In this document: piece by piece, positions 1 through 6,668 of the stretch | How positions within the stretch are numbered: the stretch's first letter is position 1 | Layout of the letters: the number at the start of each line of letters is the position of its first letter | IMG/VR virus record: IMGVR_UViG_3300043425_000229 | Location: 1 to 28,216 of that record | Length of the DNA: 28,216 nucleotides | Reading direction: 5' to 3' (one strand) | Source: a virus | Made by a program: the position numbers and the translations under genes | Notes under the pieces: generated by a model | What the model was told of the DNA's origin: nothing | Databases searched by the model: none | The model's input: only the letters and a program-made list of their open reading frames with translations

Positions 1-1
1 G

Positions 2-112
2 GACGGCTTCGACTACGGTCGGGCCGTCGGGATGTATGCGGGCCTCGAACAAGCAAAGCGTATCCTGATCGACCTTGTGGCCGAGAGGGAGCGCAAAGAC
101 TTTAATCTCTAA
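2..112 (+). CDS. C-terminal end of a small phage protein (5' cut by window)
   Basis: An open frame enters from the window edge and ends with TAA at 110-112, leaving the last 36 residues, which run from DGFDYGRAVG to a KDFNL end. The piece is mostly one amphipathic helix with a charged tail. It lies 21 bases before the co-chaperonin gene, and that gene's AAGGAG ribosome-binding site falls in the gap. Phages with this gene order often have a small helical protein of this kind between portal and scaffold genes; that placement is an inference because the upstream genes are missing. I cannot assign a function. Confidence 0.6.
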   Translation, partial: DGFDYGRAVGMYAGLEQAKRILIDLVAERERKDFNL

Positions 113-133
113 CCCTGCAAAAAGGAGCGCAAC

Positions 134-562
134 ATGCAGGAACTGGCAAATAAAGTGGAGTTTGGCTACGACAGCGAGGACGAGGCGTTTCCGCCTTGCG
201 ATCCGGGCGTACAGCCGTTCGGCAGCCGCGTACTGGTTCAGATACGCACGCCGAAGCAGAAGACCAAGGGCGGGATCATCCTGACCACGGAGACGCGTGA
301 AACGGACGCGTGGAACACGCAGATCGCCAAGGTGATCGGCGTGGGCGAACTGGCATTCAAAAACCGCACGAGCATGGAGCCGTGGCCCGAAGGGAGCTGG
401 TGCAAGCCCGGCGACTTCGTCCGCGTGCCCAAGTATGGTGGCGACCGCTGGACCGTCAAAACCGCCGACGGCGCAGATGAAGCGCTGTTGGTAATCTTCA
501 ACGACCTCGATCTGATCGGCAAGGTGACGGGCGACCCGCTCGGCATCAAGGCCTTCATCTGA
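134..562 (+). CDS. GroES-like co-chaperonin (phage-encoded)
   Basis: The 142-residue product looks like a GroES/Cpn10 co-chaperonin. The core begins with PFGSRVLVQI at about residue 28, which matches the GroES first strand. It is followed by KGGIILTTETRETD at 45-58; the hydrophobic GGIIL tripeptide region is the mobile loop that docks into GroEL. Later come AKVIGVGE (65-72), KPGDFVRVPKYGG (91-103) and a closing strand ending in LLVIFNDLDLIGKV. GroES caps GroEL, and T4 gp31 is the known phage version needed to fold a large capsid protein. It is longer than GroES (about 97 residues) because of an acidic N-terminal extension of roughly 27 residues and an insert around 75-90. An AAGGAG site precedes the ATG. 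Its position just before scaffold and capsid genes supports a role in capsid folding; partner specificity is inference. Confidence 0.8.
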   Translation: MQELANKVEFGYDSEDEAFPPCDPGVQPFGSRVLVQIRTPKQKTKGGIILTTETRETDAWNTQIAKVIGVGELAFKNRTSMEPWPEGSWCKPGDFVRVPKYGGDRWTVKTADGADEALLVIFNDLDLIGKVTGDPLGIKAFI

Positions 563-590
563 TCGATAAGGCTACAACAGGGAGCCGGTT

Positions 591-1508
591 ATGGCAGACA
601 ATGTAATGACGGAAAACGACGACGAGGAACTGGTCCCCGTCGAAGAGCAGCCCGAGGAGGGCGAAGAGCAGGCCGCCGACGAGGCGGACGAGGATGACGA
701 CGAGGATGCACGCCTCGCCGCCAGCGAGGACGACAGCGACGAGGAGATTACGGCCAGTAATCGACGCCGCCGCGAGCGTCGCCGCGATCGCGTCCGCAAG
801 GCACGGGACGACGCCGAACGGCAGATCCAGAACCTCAAGCAGCAAAACGCGGAGATGCTCCGCCGTCTTGCCGCCGTCGAGGGGCACGCGGTCAACAGCA
901 ACGCCAAGACGCTGGATGAGCGCATCGCCAAGACGCAGCGCGACATCCAGCAGGCCGAGCACTTCATCGCCAAGGCGACTGAGGCGGGCAACGGGGAAGA
1001 CGTCGTGGCGGCCATGCGCATCCGCGATCAGGCGATCGCCGAGGCGCAGCAGCTCGTCGGAGCGAAGCAGCAGTTCGAGCAGGCTCGCAAACAGGCTGCC
1101 GCACCGCGCGTCGACCCGAACGTGGTCAACTACGCCAAGGAGTGGATGAGCGCGAACCCGTGGTACGACCCCAATGGTCGCGACCGCGACAGCGCTCTGA
1201 CCAAGGCGATTGACAACGAACTGGCGCAGGAGGGCTTCAATCCCGCCTCACGCGAGTACTGGGAAGAGCTTACGTCGCGGGTCGCTGAGGCCTTCGACGG
1301 TGGTGAAGAAACCTCCGCCGCAAAACCGAAACGGCGTGGTCCGCCCATGGGCAAAACCCGTGAGCATGCACCGCGCAGCACTAAGAACGAAATATACGTG
1401 ACACCCGAACGGAAACAGGCTATGATCGACGCTGGCGTATGGGATGACCCTGCACAGCGCCAACGCTATTTGAAGGCGTACAAGGCCTACGACAGTTCGG
1501 CTCGCTGA
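591..1508 (+). CDS. Head scaffolding protein
   Basis: The 305-residue product has the usual form of a podovirus scaffold. Residues 1-57 are extremely acidic (runs of Asp/Glu). A basic patch RRRRERRRDR follows at about 58-67, then a long heptad-rich coiled coil to about residue 170. A conserved-looking segment with SANPWYDPNGRD and EYWEEL lies at about 185-230, and the C-terminal third is basic, as in scaffolds that dock onto the inside of the capsid shell. There are no catalytic motifs. It lies two genes before the decoration and capsid genes, as expected. The ATG is preceded by GGGAG. Function is assigned from composition, the NPW[YF]D/EYW-type segment and gene order rather than a unique motif. 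Confidence 0.8.
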   Translation: MADNVMTENDDEELVPVEEQPEEGEEQAADEADEDDDEDARLAASEDDSDEEITASNRRRRERRRDRVRKARDDAERQIQNLKQQNAEMLRRLAAVEGHAVNSNAKTLDERIAKTQRDIQQAEHFIAKATEAGNGEDVVAAMRIRDQAIAEAQQLVGAKQQFEQARKQAAAPRVDPNVVNYAKEWMSANPWYDPNGRDRDSALTKAIDNELAQEGFNPASREYWEELTSRVAEAFDGGEETSAAKPKRRGPPMGKTREHAPRSTKNEIYVTPERKQAMIDAGVWDDPAQRQRYLKAYKAYDSSAR

Positions 1509-1524
1509 GAAGGAGTGAGACAAC

Positions 1525-2079
1525 ATGACGAATGGTACTGAAGACAGCCGCCTGAAAAAAGCACCGGACTTTGACGTAGTCGGTCGCCGGGATACGCGAG
1601 GACAGGAGAACCGAGAGGTTACCGAAAATCGCGACGTGTCCGAGGATGATCGCTTGGAGATGTTCCGAAACCAACTGTTTAACGACGCACTGCCTGACCT
1701 GCCGGAGATCCCGGGCTATCATCTGTGCTGGCTCACCACAACCAACCCGCGCGACCCCATCCATCGGCGCATGCAGCTCGGCTACGAGCCTGTTAAGCCG
1801 GAAGAGGTTCCGGGAATGGAATATGCCTCAATGAAGACTGGCGAATGGGTCGGCTTCATCGGTGTGAACGAGATGCTCGCGTTTAAGCTGCCCTTGAGCC
1901 TTTACCATAGGTTCATGCAGGAAGCTCACTACGACGCTCCGAAGCGTGAAGAGGACAAGATCGCCGACGTCGCGGACATGCTCCGTGAACAGGCGGAGAG
2001 AGCCGGTGCAAGGTTGATTGAGGGTGACGGGATGCAGGACATGCGTTCGCATTCGACGCAGAGGGTGACTTTCTCCTGA
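1525..2079 (+). CDS. Conserved phage protein between scaffold and capsid genes
   Basis: This 184-residue protein has a strong AAGGAG site before its ATG and is 16 bases downstream of the scaffold gene. The first 60 residues are charged and probably disordered. The middle has GYHLCWLTTTNPRDPIHRR and a GYEPVKPEEVPGME segment, then a hydrophobic stretch (VGFIGVNEMLAFKLPLSLYHRFM) and a C-terminal helix rich in charged residues. No signal peptide or clear membrane segment is present. Proteins of similar look sit between scaffold and capsid genes in many environmental podovirus-like phages, so a head-assembly or minor head role is likely, but no function is established from the sequence. Confidence 0.7.
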   Translation: MTNGTEDSRLKKAPDFDVVGRRDTRGQENREVTENRDVSEDDRLEMFRNQLFNDALPDLPEIPGYHLCWLTTTNPRDPIHRRMQLGYEPVKPEEVPGMEYASMKTGEWVGFIGVNEMLAFKLPLSLYHRFMQEAHYDAPKREEDKIADVADMLREQAERAGARLIEGDGMQDMRSHSTQRVTFS

Positions 2080-2115
2080 CGCGTTTCTCGCAACCCAATT
2101 TTGAGGTAAATGGAT

Positions 2116-2676
2116 ATGAGCACTGTATCTCAGCCGTTTGGCCTTCGCCCCGCATACTCGCCGAGCGGTGTGGTTCGCCCCACCGCTTACTCGATTGCGT
2201 CGGCGTATGCCGCCAATATCCTTCAGAGCCAGCCGGTTAAGATCGGCACTGACGGAACCATCCAAGCGGCCGCCATCGGCGACCGTTTCATCGGCACGTT
2301 CCAAGGCGTCGAGTTCACCGACACCGACGGCCGTCGCCGCGTCAGCAACAAGTGGACTGCGTCCACCACTGCAAGCAACATCGTTGCCTACGTCACTCTC
2401 GACCCGACCATCGTCTATGAAATTCAGGCGAATGGCTCGATCGCGGTGACTGACATCGGCAAGCAGGCTGACTTCACCACCATCACTGCAGGCTCGACCG
2501 TCACCGGTCTGTCGGCGATGATGCTGGACACTGCTACGTTGACCGACAGCGGCAACGCTTCGTTGCGCATTATTGACGTGGCCCCCGGCCCGGACAATGC
2601 GTTTGGTGATAACTTCACGATCGTTCAAGTTCAGATCTCTGAACACCAGAACGTCGCTGACCGCGCCGCTTACTAA
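2116..2676 (+). CDS. Head decoration/cement-like structural protein
   Basis: The 186-residue product is rich in Thr, Ser, Ala and Ile with alternating beta-type hydrophobicity, and has few charged residues. It starts STVSQPFGLRPAYSPSG and contains GDRFIGTFQGVEFTDTDGRR and a NIVAYVTLDPTIVYEIQA strand pair. It is directly upstream of the major capsid gene, the normal place of head decoration or cement proteins. The start was set at 2116 because GAGG at 2103-2106 is 9 bases upstream; an in-frame ATG at 2110 would leave only 3 bases. It could instead be another surface-exposed head protein; beta-rich composition and location are the evidence. Confidence 0.65.
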   Translation: MSTVSQPFGLRPAYSPSGVVRPTAYSIASAYAANILQSQPVKIGTDGTIQAAAIGDRFIGTFQGVEFTDTDGRRRVSNKWTASTTASNIVAYVTLDPTIVYEIQANGSIAVTDIGKQADFTTITAGSTVTGLSAMMLDTATLTDSGNASLRIIDVAPGPDNAFGDNFTIVQVQISEHQNVADRAAY

Positions 2677-2690
2677 GGAGGGCTTGAACA

Positions 2691-3608
2691 ATGGCTACCC
2701 CAATGCGGAGTACTGACTTTCGCTCCATCGTCGAGCCGATCCTGAACGAAGAGTTCGACGGCGTTTACAACCAGCGTGCCGATGAGTGGTCGCAGGTCTT
2801 CAAAGAGTTCAAGGGCATCCCCCGGAACTACCACGAAGAGCCTGTCCTCTATGGCTTCGGCGCTGCACCGGAACTGCCCGATGGCATGCCGGTCACCTAC
2901 CAGTCGGGCGGCGTGCTGTTCATCCAGCGCTACGTCTATCAGGTCTACGGCCTCGCCTTCGCTCTGACGAAGGTTCTGGTCGAAGACGGTGACCACATCC
3001 GCATCGGCCAGACCTATGCCCGCCACCTCGCGCAGTCGCTTGTTGAGACCAAGGAAACCCTCGGTGCCAACATCCTCAACCGCGCATTCACCGGTGGTGC
3101 ATATGTCGGCGGCGACGGCGTCAGCCTCGTCAACACGGCGCACCCGATCGCGACCGGCACTTTCTCGAACCAGCTCTCGACGGCCGCAAACCTGTCGCAG
3201 ACCTCGCTTGAGCAGCTGCTGATCCAGATCCGCAACGCAGTGGACAACAACGGCAAGCGCATCCGCTTGACGCCGAAGAAGATCGTCACCGGTCCTTCGA
3301 ACGTCTTCCAAGCGGAAGTTCTGCTGAAGTCTGCACTGCGTGCCGGCACTGCCAACAACGACGTCAACCCCGTCAATTCGATGGGCCTGCTCGCTGATGG
3401 CCAAGCCAACCTGTCGCGTATCACGTCGACCACCGCATGGTGGATCCAGACCGACGCGCCGGAAGGCCTGAAGCTGGCCATGCGTCGCGGCCTCGAAAAG
3501 TCCATGGAGGGCGATTTCGAGACCGACAGCATGCGCTACAAGGCGACCGAAAGGTATGCATTTGGTTGGACTGACCCGCGTGGCGTATACGGTACAGCCG
3601 GAATTTAA
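2691..3608 (+). CDS. Major capsid protein (HK97-fold type)
   Basis: The 305-residue product matches the general pattern of HK97-fold major capsid proteins of the Mu gpT-like group. An N-terminal segment with RSIVEPILNEEFDG is followed by a region containing FKEFKGIPRNYHEEPVLYG, an amphipathic long helix region (about 105-125), and GVSLVNTAHPIATGTFSN, the His-Pro loop common in this group. The P-domain-like part has a long KIVTGPSNVFQAEVLLKSAL segment, and the protein ends with RYAFGWTDPRGVYG. The ribosome-binding site AGGAGGG is the strongest in the head module, as expected for the most abundant virion protein. A double stop (TAATAA) ends the gene, and a hairpin follows at 3645-3697. The fold was not computed. 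Confidence 0.85.
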   Translation: MATPMRSTDFRSIVEPILNEEFDGVYNQRADEWSQVFKEFKGIPRNYHEEPVLYGFGAAPELPDGMPVTYQSGGVLFIQRYVYQVYGLAFALTKVLVEDGDHIRIGQTYARHLAQSLVETKETLGANILNRAFTGGAYVGGDGVSLVNTAHPIATGTFSNQLSTAANLSQTSLEQLLIQIRNAVDNNGKRIRLTPKKIVTGPSNVFQAEVLLKSALRAGTANNDVNPVNSMGLLADGQANLSRITSTTAWWIQTDAPEGLKLAMRRGLEKSMEGDFETDSMRYKATERYAFGWTDPRGVYGTAGI

Positions 3609-3644
3609 TAAGCGTTTGAAATACAACGTTTTTTAAGTTCTTGT

Positions 3645-3697
3645 AAAAGTCCCTATCAGTAACTAGGCTTCACTGTCTGCTACTGATGGGGATTTTT
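3645..3697 (+). terminator. 17-bp hairpin after the capsid gene; terminator and/or RBS-sequestering element
   Basis: The left arm at 3645-3661 (AAAAGTCCCTATCAGTA) pairs with the right arm at 3681-3697 (TACTGATGGGGATTTTT) over all 17 positions. Fifteen pairs are Watson-Crick and two are G-U. The loop is 19 bases. The right arm ends in a T-run, so the structure has the form of an intrinsic terminator closing the capsid transcript. The right arm also holds GGGGA, the only ribosome-binding site for the ATG at 3698, which begins directly after the arm. Transcripts reading through from the capsid gene would therefore hide that site. The structure is read directly from the sequence; both functions are inferred. 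Confidence 0.75.
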
Positions 3698-4306
3698 ATG
3701 CGTAAAGAACACGACATTTGCACGTTGGACGGCTGCGGCCGTCCGCATAAGGCGCGCGGCTACTGCCCGACACATTACATGCAGTTCAAGCGGGGCATAG
3801 CGCCCGTTGGGCCGATCAAGACGCGCGTCGCGGTTAAGCCGGACGAGTGTGTTGAGGAGGGTTGCTCGGATCCAGTGAAGGCCAAGAGCCTGTGTAAGAT
3901 GCACTACCAGCGGTTGTTGCGGCACGGGTACACCGGGCGCACCGAAAGGAAGAAGCCCCCGCGCGAGTGCATGATTGAGGCATGTGATAACCATGTATAC
4001 GCCAAAGATATGTGCCACGCGCATTACGCCAAACAGCGGAAGTGGTTGGCACATGGGGTTGACGCCCAGCGGTATCAAGACATGCTGCGCGAGCAGGGTG
4101 GCGTCTGCGCGATTTGTCACCGCCGAGAGCGACAGCGCGACGGATTGTCGGGTAAATCAAAAGATCTTGCCGTCGACCACGACCACAAGACTGGCGCAGT
4201 GCGGGCCCTGCTATGCTCGGCCTGTAATACGGCGCTCGGCCTATTCAACGACGACAGGGCGACGCTCGACGCGGCGAGGGCATATCTCGACAAGCATCTA
4301 GCCTAA
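3698..4306 (+). CDS. Endonuclease VII-type HNH nuclease with three zinc-finger-like repeats; probable free-standing homing endonuclease
   Basis: The 202-residue product has two parts. The N-terminal part has three copies of C-x4-C-x9-C-x2-H (CTLDGC...CPTH, CVEEGC...CKMH, CMIEAC...CHAH), each followed by Tyr and a basic residue. These are probable zinc-binding DNA-contact modules. The C-terminal part (about 125-202) is a recombination endonuclease VII-type beta-beta-alpha metal domain: CAIC, then LAVDHDHKTGAVRALLC and CSACNTALG, with the Asp-His-Asp-His catalytic core and four metal-binding cysteines. Start at 3698 was chosen over the in-frame ATG at 3686, because GGGGA at 3688-3692 fits 3698 and 3686 has no site. 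Its place between capsid and other virion genes, bounded by hairpins, suggests a mobile homing nuclease rather than a Holliday-junction resolvase; that is inference. Confidence 0.85.
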   Translation: MRKEHDICTLDGCGRPHKARGYCPTHYMQFKRGIAPVGPIKTRVAVKPDECVEEGCSDPVKAKSLCKMHYQRLLRHGYTGRTERKKPPRECMIEACDNHVYAKDMCHAHYAKQRKWLAHGVDAQRYQDMLREQGGVCAICHRRERQRDGLSGKSKDLAVDHDHKTGAVRALLCSACNTALGLFNDDRATLDAARAYLDKHLA

Positions 4307-4332
4307 TGCCTTTGGCTGTGTTATGACGCCCT

Positions 4333-4346
4333 GCCGCCCGTGCGGC
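4333..4346 (+). promoter_or_regulatory. Small GC-rich hairpin after the endonuclease gene
   Basis: GCCGC (4333-4337) pairs with GCGGC (4342-4346) around a 4-base CCGT loop. It is followed by CTATATTCTTTCG, a T-containing but not continuous tract. It lies in the 69-base gap between the endonuclease gene and the next virion gene, whose AAGGA site is at 4362-4366. It could be a weak terminator or processing site. Only five base pairs support it. Confidence 0.25.
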
Positions 4347-4375
4347 CTATATTCTTTCGCGAAGGATTAAATTAA

Positions 4376-4819
4376 ATGGCACAGACGACTTGGAGCGGAC
4401 CGCTCGCCTCGGGCGACCGCAACGCAGGCGAGAGCGGCGGACCGAATATCGGCCTCGTCACCCTCGCCCAGACCGCGCTCATCAACTTCGACGCCACGCT
4501 GGTACAGAACGCCACGTTCAATATCCCGGCGAGCAGCCAGATTGTTGACTTTTATGTCGACGTTCTGACGCAGTTTGACAGCGCCACCTCGGCGACGCTG
4601 TCGGCTGGTACGGCATCGGGTGGCACGCAGTATCTCAGCGCCATCAACGTAAAGACGGCGGCTCGCCGCCCGAATGCGTTCAGCGCTGCGCAGCTTGCTG
4701 CCATGGACGACGTCGGCACCAACCGCACGGTTGTCGCCACCGTCACCTCGGTCGGTCAGCCGACTGCGGGTCAGGTGCGTGTCACCATGCTGTACGTGCA
4801 AACGACGGCTGATGACTAA
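4376..4819 (+). CDS. Small virion structural protein, beta-rich
   Basis: This 147-residue protein begins MAQTTWSGPLASGDRNAG and contains NIPASSQIVDFYVDVLTQFDS and ends in VRVTMLYVQTTADD. It is rich in Thr, Ala and Val with beta-strand periodicity, few Lys, no signal peptide and no membrane segment. Proteins with the TTWSGPL start and a PAGSQI-type segment are common next to capsid genes in environmental tailed phages and are usually annotated as virion or decoration proteins; that is recalled family knowledge, not computed. AAGGA lies 9 bases upstream. The composition and gene neighbours support a head-surface or neck-accessory protein. Confidence 0.65.
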   Translation: MAQTTWSGPLASGDRNAGESGGPNIGLVTLAQTALINFDATLVQNATFNIPASSQIVDFYVDVLTQFDSATSATLSAGTASGGTQYLSAINVKTAARRPNAFSAAQLAAMDDVGTNRTVVATVTSVGQPTAGQVRVTMLYVQTTADD

Positions 4820-4844
4820 TCGCTGACGCGGTGATATAAGGCGC

Positions 4845-4878
4845 GCGGGTAGTGGCTTCGGAAGTCACCACTACCCGC
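4845..4878 (+). terminator. 11-bp perfect hairpin between two virion genes
   Basis: GCGGGTAGTGG (4845-4855) and CCACTACCCGC (4868-4878) are perfect inverted repeats with a 12-base loop. The loop itself contains CTTCGGAAG, which could form a tighter inner stem. It fills the 81-base gap between the genes ending at 4819 and starting at 4901. No strong T-run follows (CGCACTTTG), so it may be a partial terminator or an mRNA-processing or stability element rather than a full stop. Confidence 0.55.
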
Positions 4879-4900
4879 CGCACTTTGTAAGGAATTTACG

Positions 4901-5299
4901 ATGGCCGACGCTGTAACCACCCAGACCATTTTCGACGGCGAACGTATGGCCGTCATGAAATTCACGAACGTCTCCGACGGCACCGGCGAAAGCGCTGTGC
5001 TGAAGGTCGACGTATCGGCTCTCAGCCCGAGCGCCTTTGGCCTAGCTTGCGATGGCGTGACCATCGAGCGGGCCCACTGCTCGATCAATGGCATGTCTGT
5101 GAACATCCTGTGGGACGCAAACACGGACGTTCCCGCCTTCATCGCGGCACCGGGCGTGTACACCTTCGATTTCTCCAAGATCCAGCTGCCGAACGACGCG
5201 GGCGCTGGCAAGACCGGGGACATCCTCTTCACCACCATCGGGGCGAGTTCGGGTGACACCTACACCATCGTCCTCGAGATGGTTAAGTCGTACGTCTAA
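4901..5299 (+). CDS. Small virion structural protein, beta-rich
   Basis: The 132-residue product starts ADAVTTQTIFDGERMAVMKF and continues with TNVSDGTGESAVLKVDVS. It has a predicted beta-sandwich-like pattern and a C-terminal EMVKSYV. There are no enzymes' motifs or membrane segments. Genes with this FDGER...VMKFTNVSDGTGES start occur in structural modules of many environmental podovirus-like phages, so virion location is likely; the exact role is unknown. AAGGAA precedes the ATG. Its stop overlaps the next start (TAATG), which implies co-translation with the basic protein that follows. Confidence 0.65.
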   Translation: MADAVTTQTIFDGERMAVMKFTNVSDGTGESAVLKVDVSALSPSAFGLACDGVTIERAHCSINGMSVNILWDANTDVPAFIAAPGVYTFDFSKIQLPNDAGAGKTGDILFTTIGASSGDTYTIVLEMVKSYV

Positions 5300-5733
5300 T
5301 GTCCGGCGCGTGGACGCGTAAAGAGGGGCAGAACCCAGAAGGCGGCCTGAACGCCAAGGGTCGTGCCTCCTTGCGCGCTCAGGGCCATGACATCAAGCCG
5401 CCGGTCAGCGCCAAGCAGGCGAAGAAGTCGCCCAAGGCTGCAGGCCGACGCAAGAGCTTCTGCGCACGCATGAGCGGCATGCCGGGGCCGATGAAGGACG
5501 ACAAGGGTCGCCCGACGCGCAAGGCCCTGTCCCTGCGCAAGTGGGACTGCAAGGCAGAGGGGGGTAGCGTGACAAAACCCGTGTGGGACAAGAAACGCCC
5601 TGACGATCTCGGCAAGCCGAAGAGCCTGTCAGTCAAAAAGAAGGCCGCAGCCAAGCGCCGCGCCAAGGCCGCTGGCCGGCCCTATCCAAATTTAGTCGAT
5701 AATCTCGCCGTAGCGCGCAAGAAAGGTAAGTGA
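5299..5733 (+). CDS. Highly basic phage protein (DUF6321-like)
   Basis: The 144-residue product is very rich in Lys and Arg, with hardly any hydrophobic core. It begins SGAWTRKEGQNPEGGLNAKG, followed by RRKSFCARMSGMPGPMKDDK and LRKWDCKAEGG. This is the pattern I recall for the DUF6321 family, in which the RKEG-NPEGGLN and SFCARM...LRKW-C blocks are conserved. Two Cys in those blocks could bind metal or form a disulfide. The charge suggests nucleic-acid binding, possibly DNA packaged in the head, but no binding domain is established. It overlaps the preceding structural gene by one base and is followed, after one base, by another basic gene. Confidence 0.7.
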   Translation: MSGAWTRKEGQNPEGGLNAKGRASLRAQGHDIKPPVSAKQAKKSPKAAGRRKSFCARMSGMPGPMKDDKGRPTRKALSLRKWDCKAEGGSVTKPVWDKKRPDDLGKPKSLSVKKKAAAKRRAKAAGRPYPNLVDNLAVARKKGK

Positions 5734-5734
5734 C

Positions 5735-6187
5735 ATGGACGGTTACAAAGATAGCACCAAAGTCCAGTACATGAAGGGCGGATCCGCTGGCACGAAGGGT
5801 GCGGCTAAGATCTCGAAGGTCATGGGCGAGTTCAAGCGCGGAGAGCTGCACAGCGGCTCGAAGAAGGGCCCCGAGGTGAAGAATGCCAAGCAGGCCATTG
5901 CGATCGCCCTCAGCGAGGCGGGCAAGAAGCCGGTGAAGAAGCAGCGTGGCGGTATGGTCGAGGAGGGCGTCTCCACGCGCCCCGTCGACAAGTACGGCCG
6001 CCGCATGCGCATGGACACCGTGGCCGTCGACAACTCGCCTGTGCCTCCGAAGAAGGGCATCGGCGCGATCGACCTCGCCATCATGGCCGCCAAGCGCGCC
6101 TCCAAGGCCGTACCGGCCCACAGCAACAAGCCGATGATCAAACGCGCATCGGGCGGTCTCGCCTGCATGCCGGGTCGCAAATCCTAA
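5735..6187 (+). CDS. Basic phage protein (DUF6496-like)
   Basis: This 150-residue protein has the block KVMGEFKRGELHSGSKKG followed by VKNAKQAIAIALSEAGKKP at about 28-67. It matches the DUF6496 signature as I recall it: (K)VMxEFKxGxLHSGSxxG...VKNxKQAIAIALSEAG. The rest is Lys/Arg-rich and low complexity with a short hydrophobic helix (IGAIDLAIMAAKRASKAV). It ends with a Gly-Gly-Leu-Ala-Cys-Met tail. The ATG is one base after the stop of the previous basic gene, so the two are co-expressed. A DNA-associated or virion-associated role is suggested by charge and context only. Confidence 0.7.
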   Translation: MDGYKDSTKVQYMKGGSAGTKGAAKISKVMGEFKRGELHSGSKKGPEVKNAKQAIAIALSEAGKKPVKKQRGGMVEEGVSTRPVDKYGRRMRMDTVAVDNSPVPPKKGIGAIDLAIMAAKRASKAVPAHSNKPMIKRASGGLACMPGRKS

Positions 6188-6224
6188 CAGGCCCCGCCGC
6201 CGCAGTTTTTAGAAAGAGAAATTC

Positions 6225-6644
6225 ATGGCCAACGCACTTTATCCGCTCTGGAAGCTGCAGCTTTACAGCTTCACCGCCAACAACAACCTCTCGTCGGGCA
6301 CCGTCAAGGTCGCCCTGATCGACACGGCCAACTACACCTACAGCGACGCGCACCAGTTCTACAGCTCGGTGCCGGGCGCTGCGGTTGTCGGTACGCCTCA
6401 GACCATCGGCTCCAAGACGTTCAACGTGGTCTCTGGGGCTCCGGTGTTTGACGGCGCGGATGTGACCTACACGACAGTGACCGGCGCTTCGGTCGAGGCG
6501 CTCATCATCTATATCGACACCGGCACTGCCGGTACGTCGCCGCTTGTGGCCTACATCGACGCGGGTGTTACGGGTCTCCCGGTGACGCCAAATGGCGGAA
6601 ATATAAACATAGTTTGGAATGCTTCAGGAATATTTGCCCTGTAA
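6225..6644 (+). CDS. Conserved phage virion protein
   Basis: The 139-residue product starts ANALYPLWKLQLYSF and has LSSGTVKVALIDTANYTYSDAHQF, then TVEAL-like strands (ASVEALIIYIDTGTAGTS) and GLPVTPNGGNINIVW near the end. This pattern is widespread in structural regions of tailed phages of many hosts. It is beta-rich with no membrane segment. It is probably a tail- or fibre-associated virion subunit; the exact place in the particle is not known to me. The 37-base gap before it holds only AGAAAGAGAA as a possible binding site. Confidence 0.65.
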   Translation: MANALYPLWKLQLYSFTANNNLSSGTVKVALIDTANYTYSDAHQFYSSVPGAAVVGTPQTIGSKTFNVVSGAPVFDGADVTYTTVTGASVEALIIYIDTGTAGTSPLVAYIDAGVTGLPVTPNGGNINIVWNASGIFAL

Positions 6645-6668
6645 GCTCTATTATTTTGGGGTAGCCTA

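Noticed and set aside
1828-3626. Two long open frames on the minus strand (1828-2691 and 2673-3626)
   Set aside because: They are antisense to the decoration-like and capsid genes. Their products show no recognisable domain or binding site.
3686-3697. An earlier start for the endonuclease (ATG at 3686)
   Set aside because: It is inside the hairpin right arm with no binding site before it, and GGGGA is placed for 3698.
4321-4352. A possible sigma-70 promoter (ATGACG and TATATT) before 4376
   Set aside because: The spacing (about 19) and the -35 match are poor; the TATATT could belong to the weak hairpin tail.
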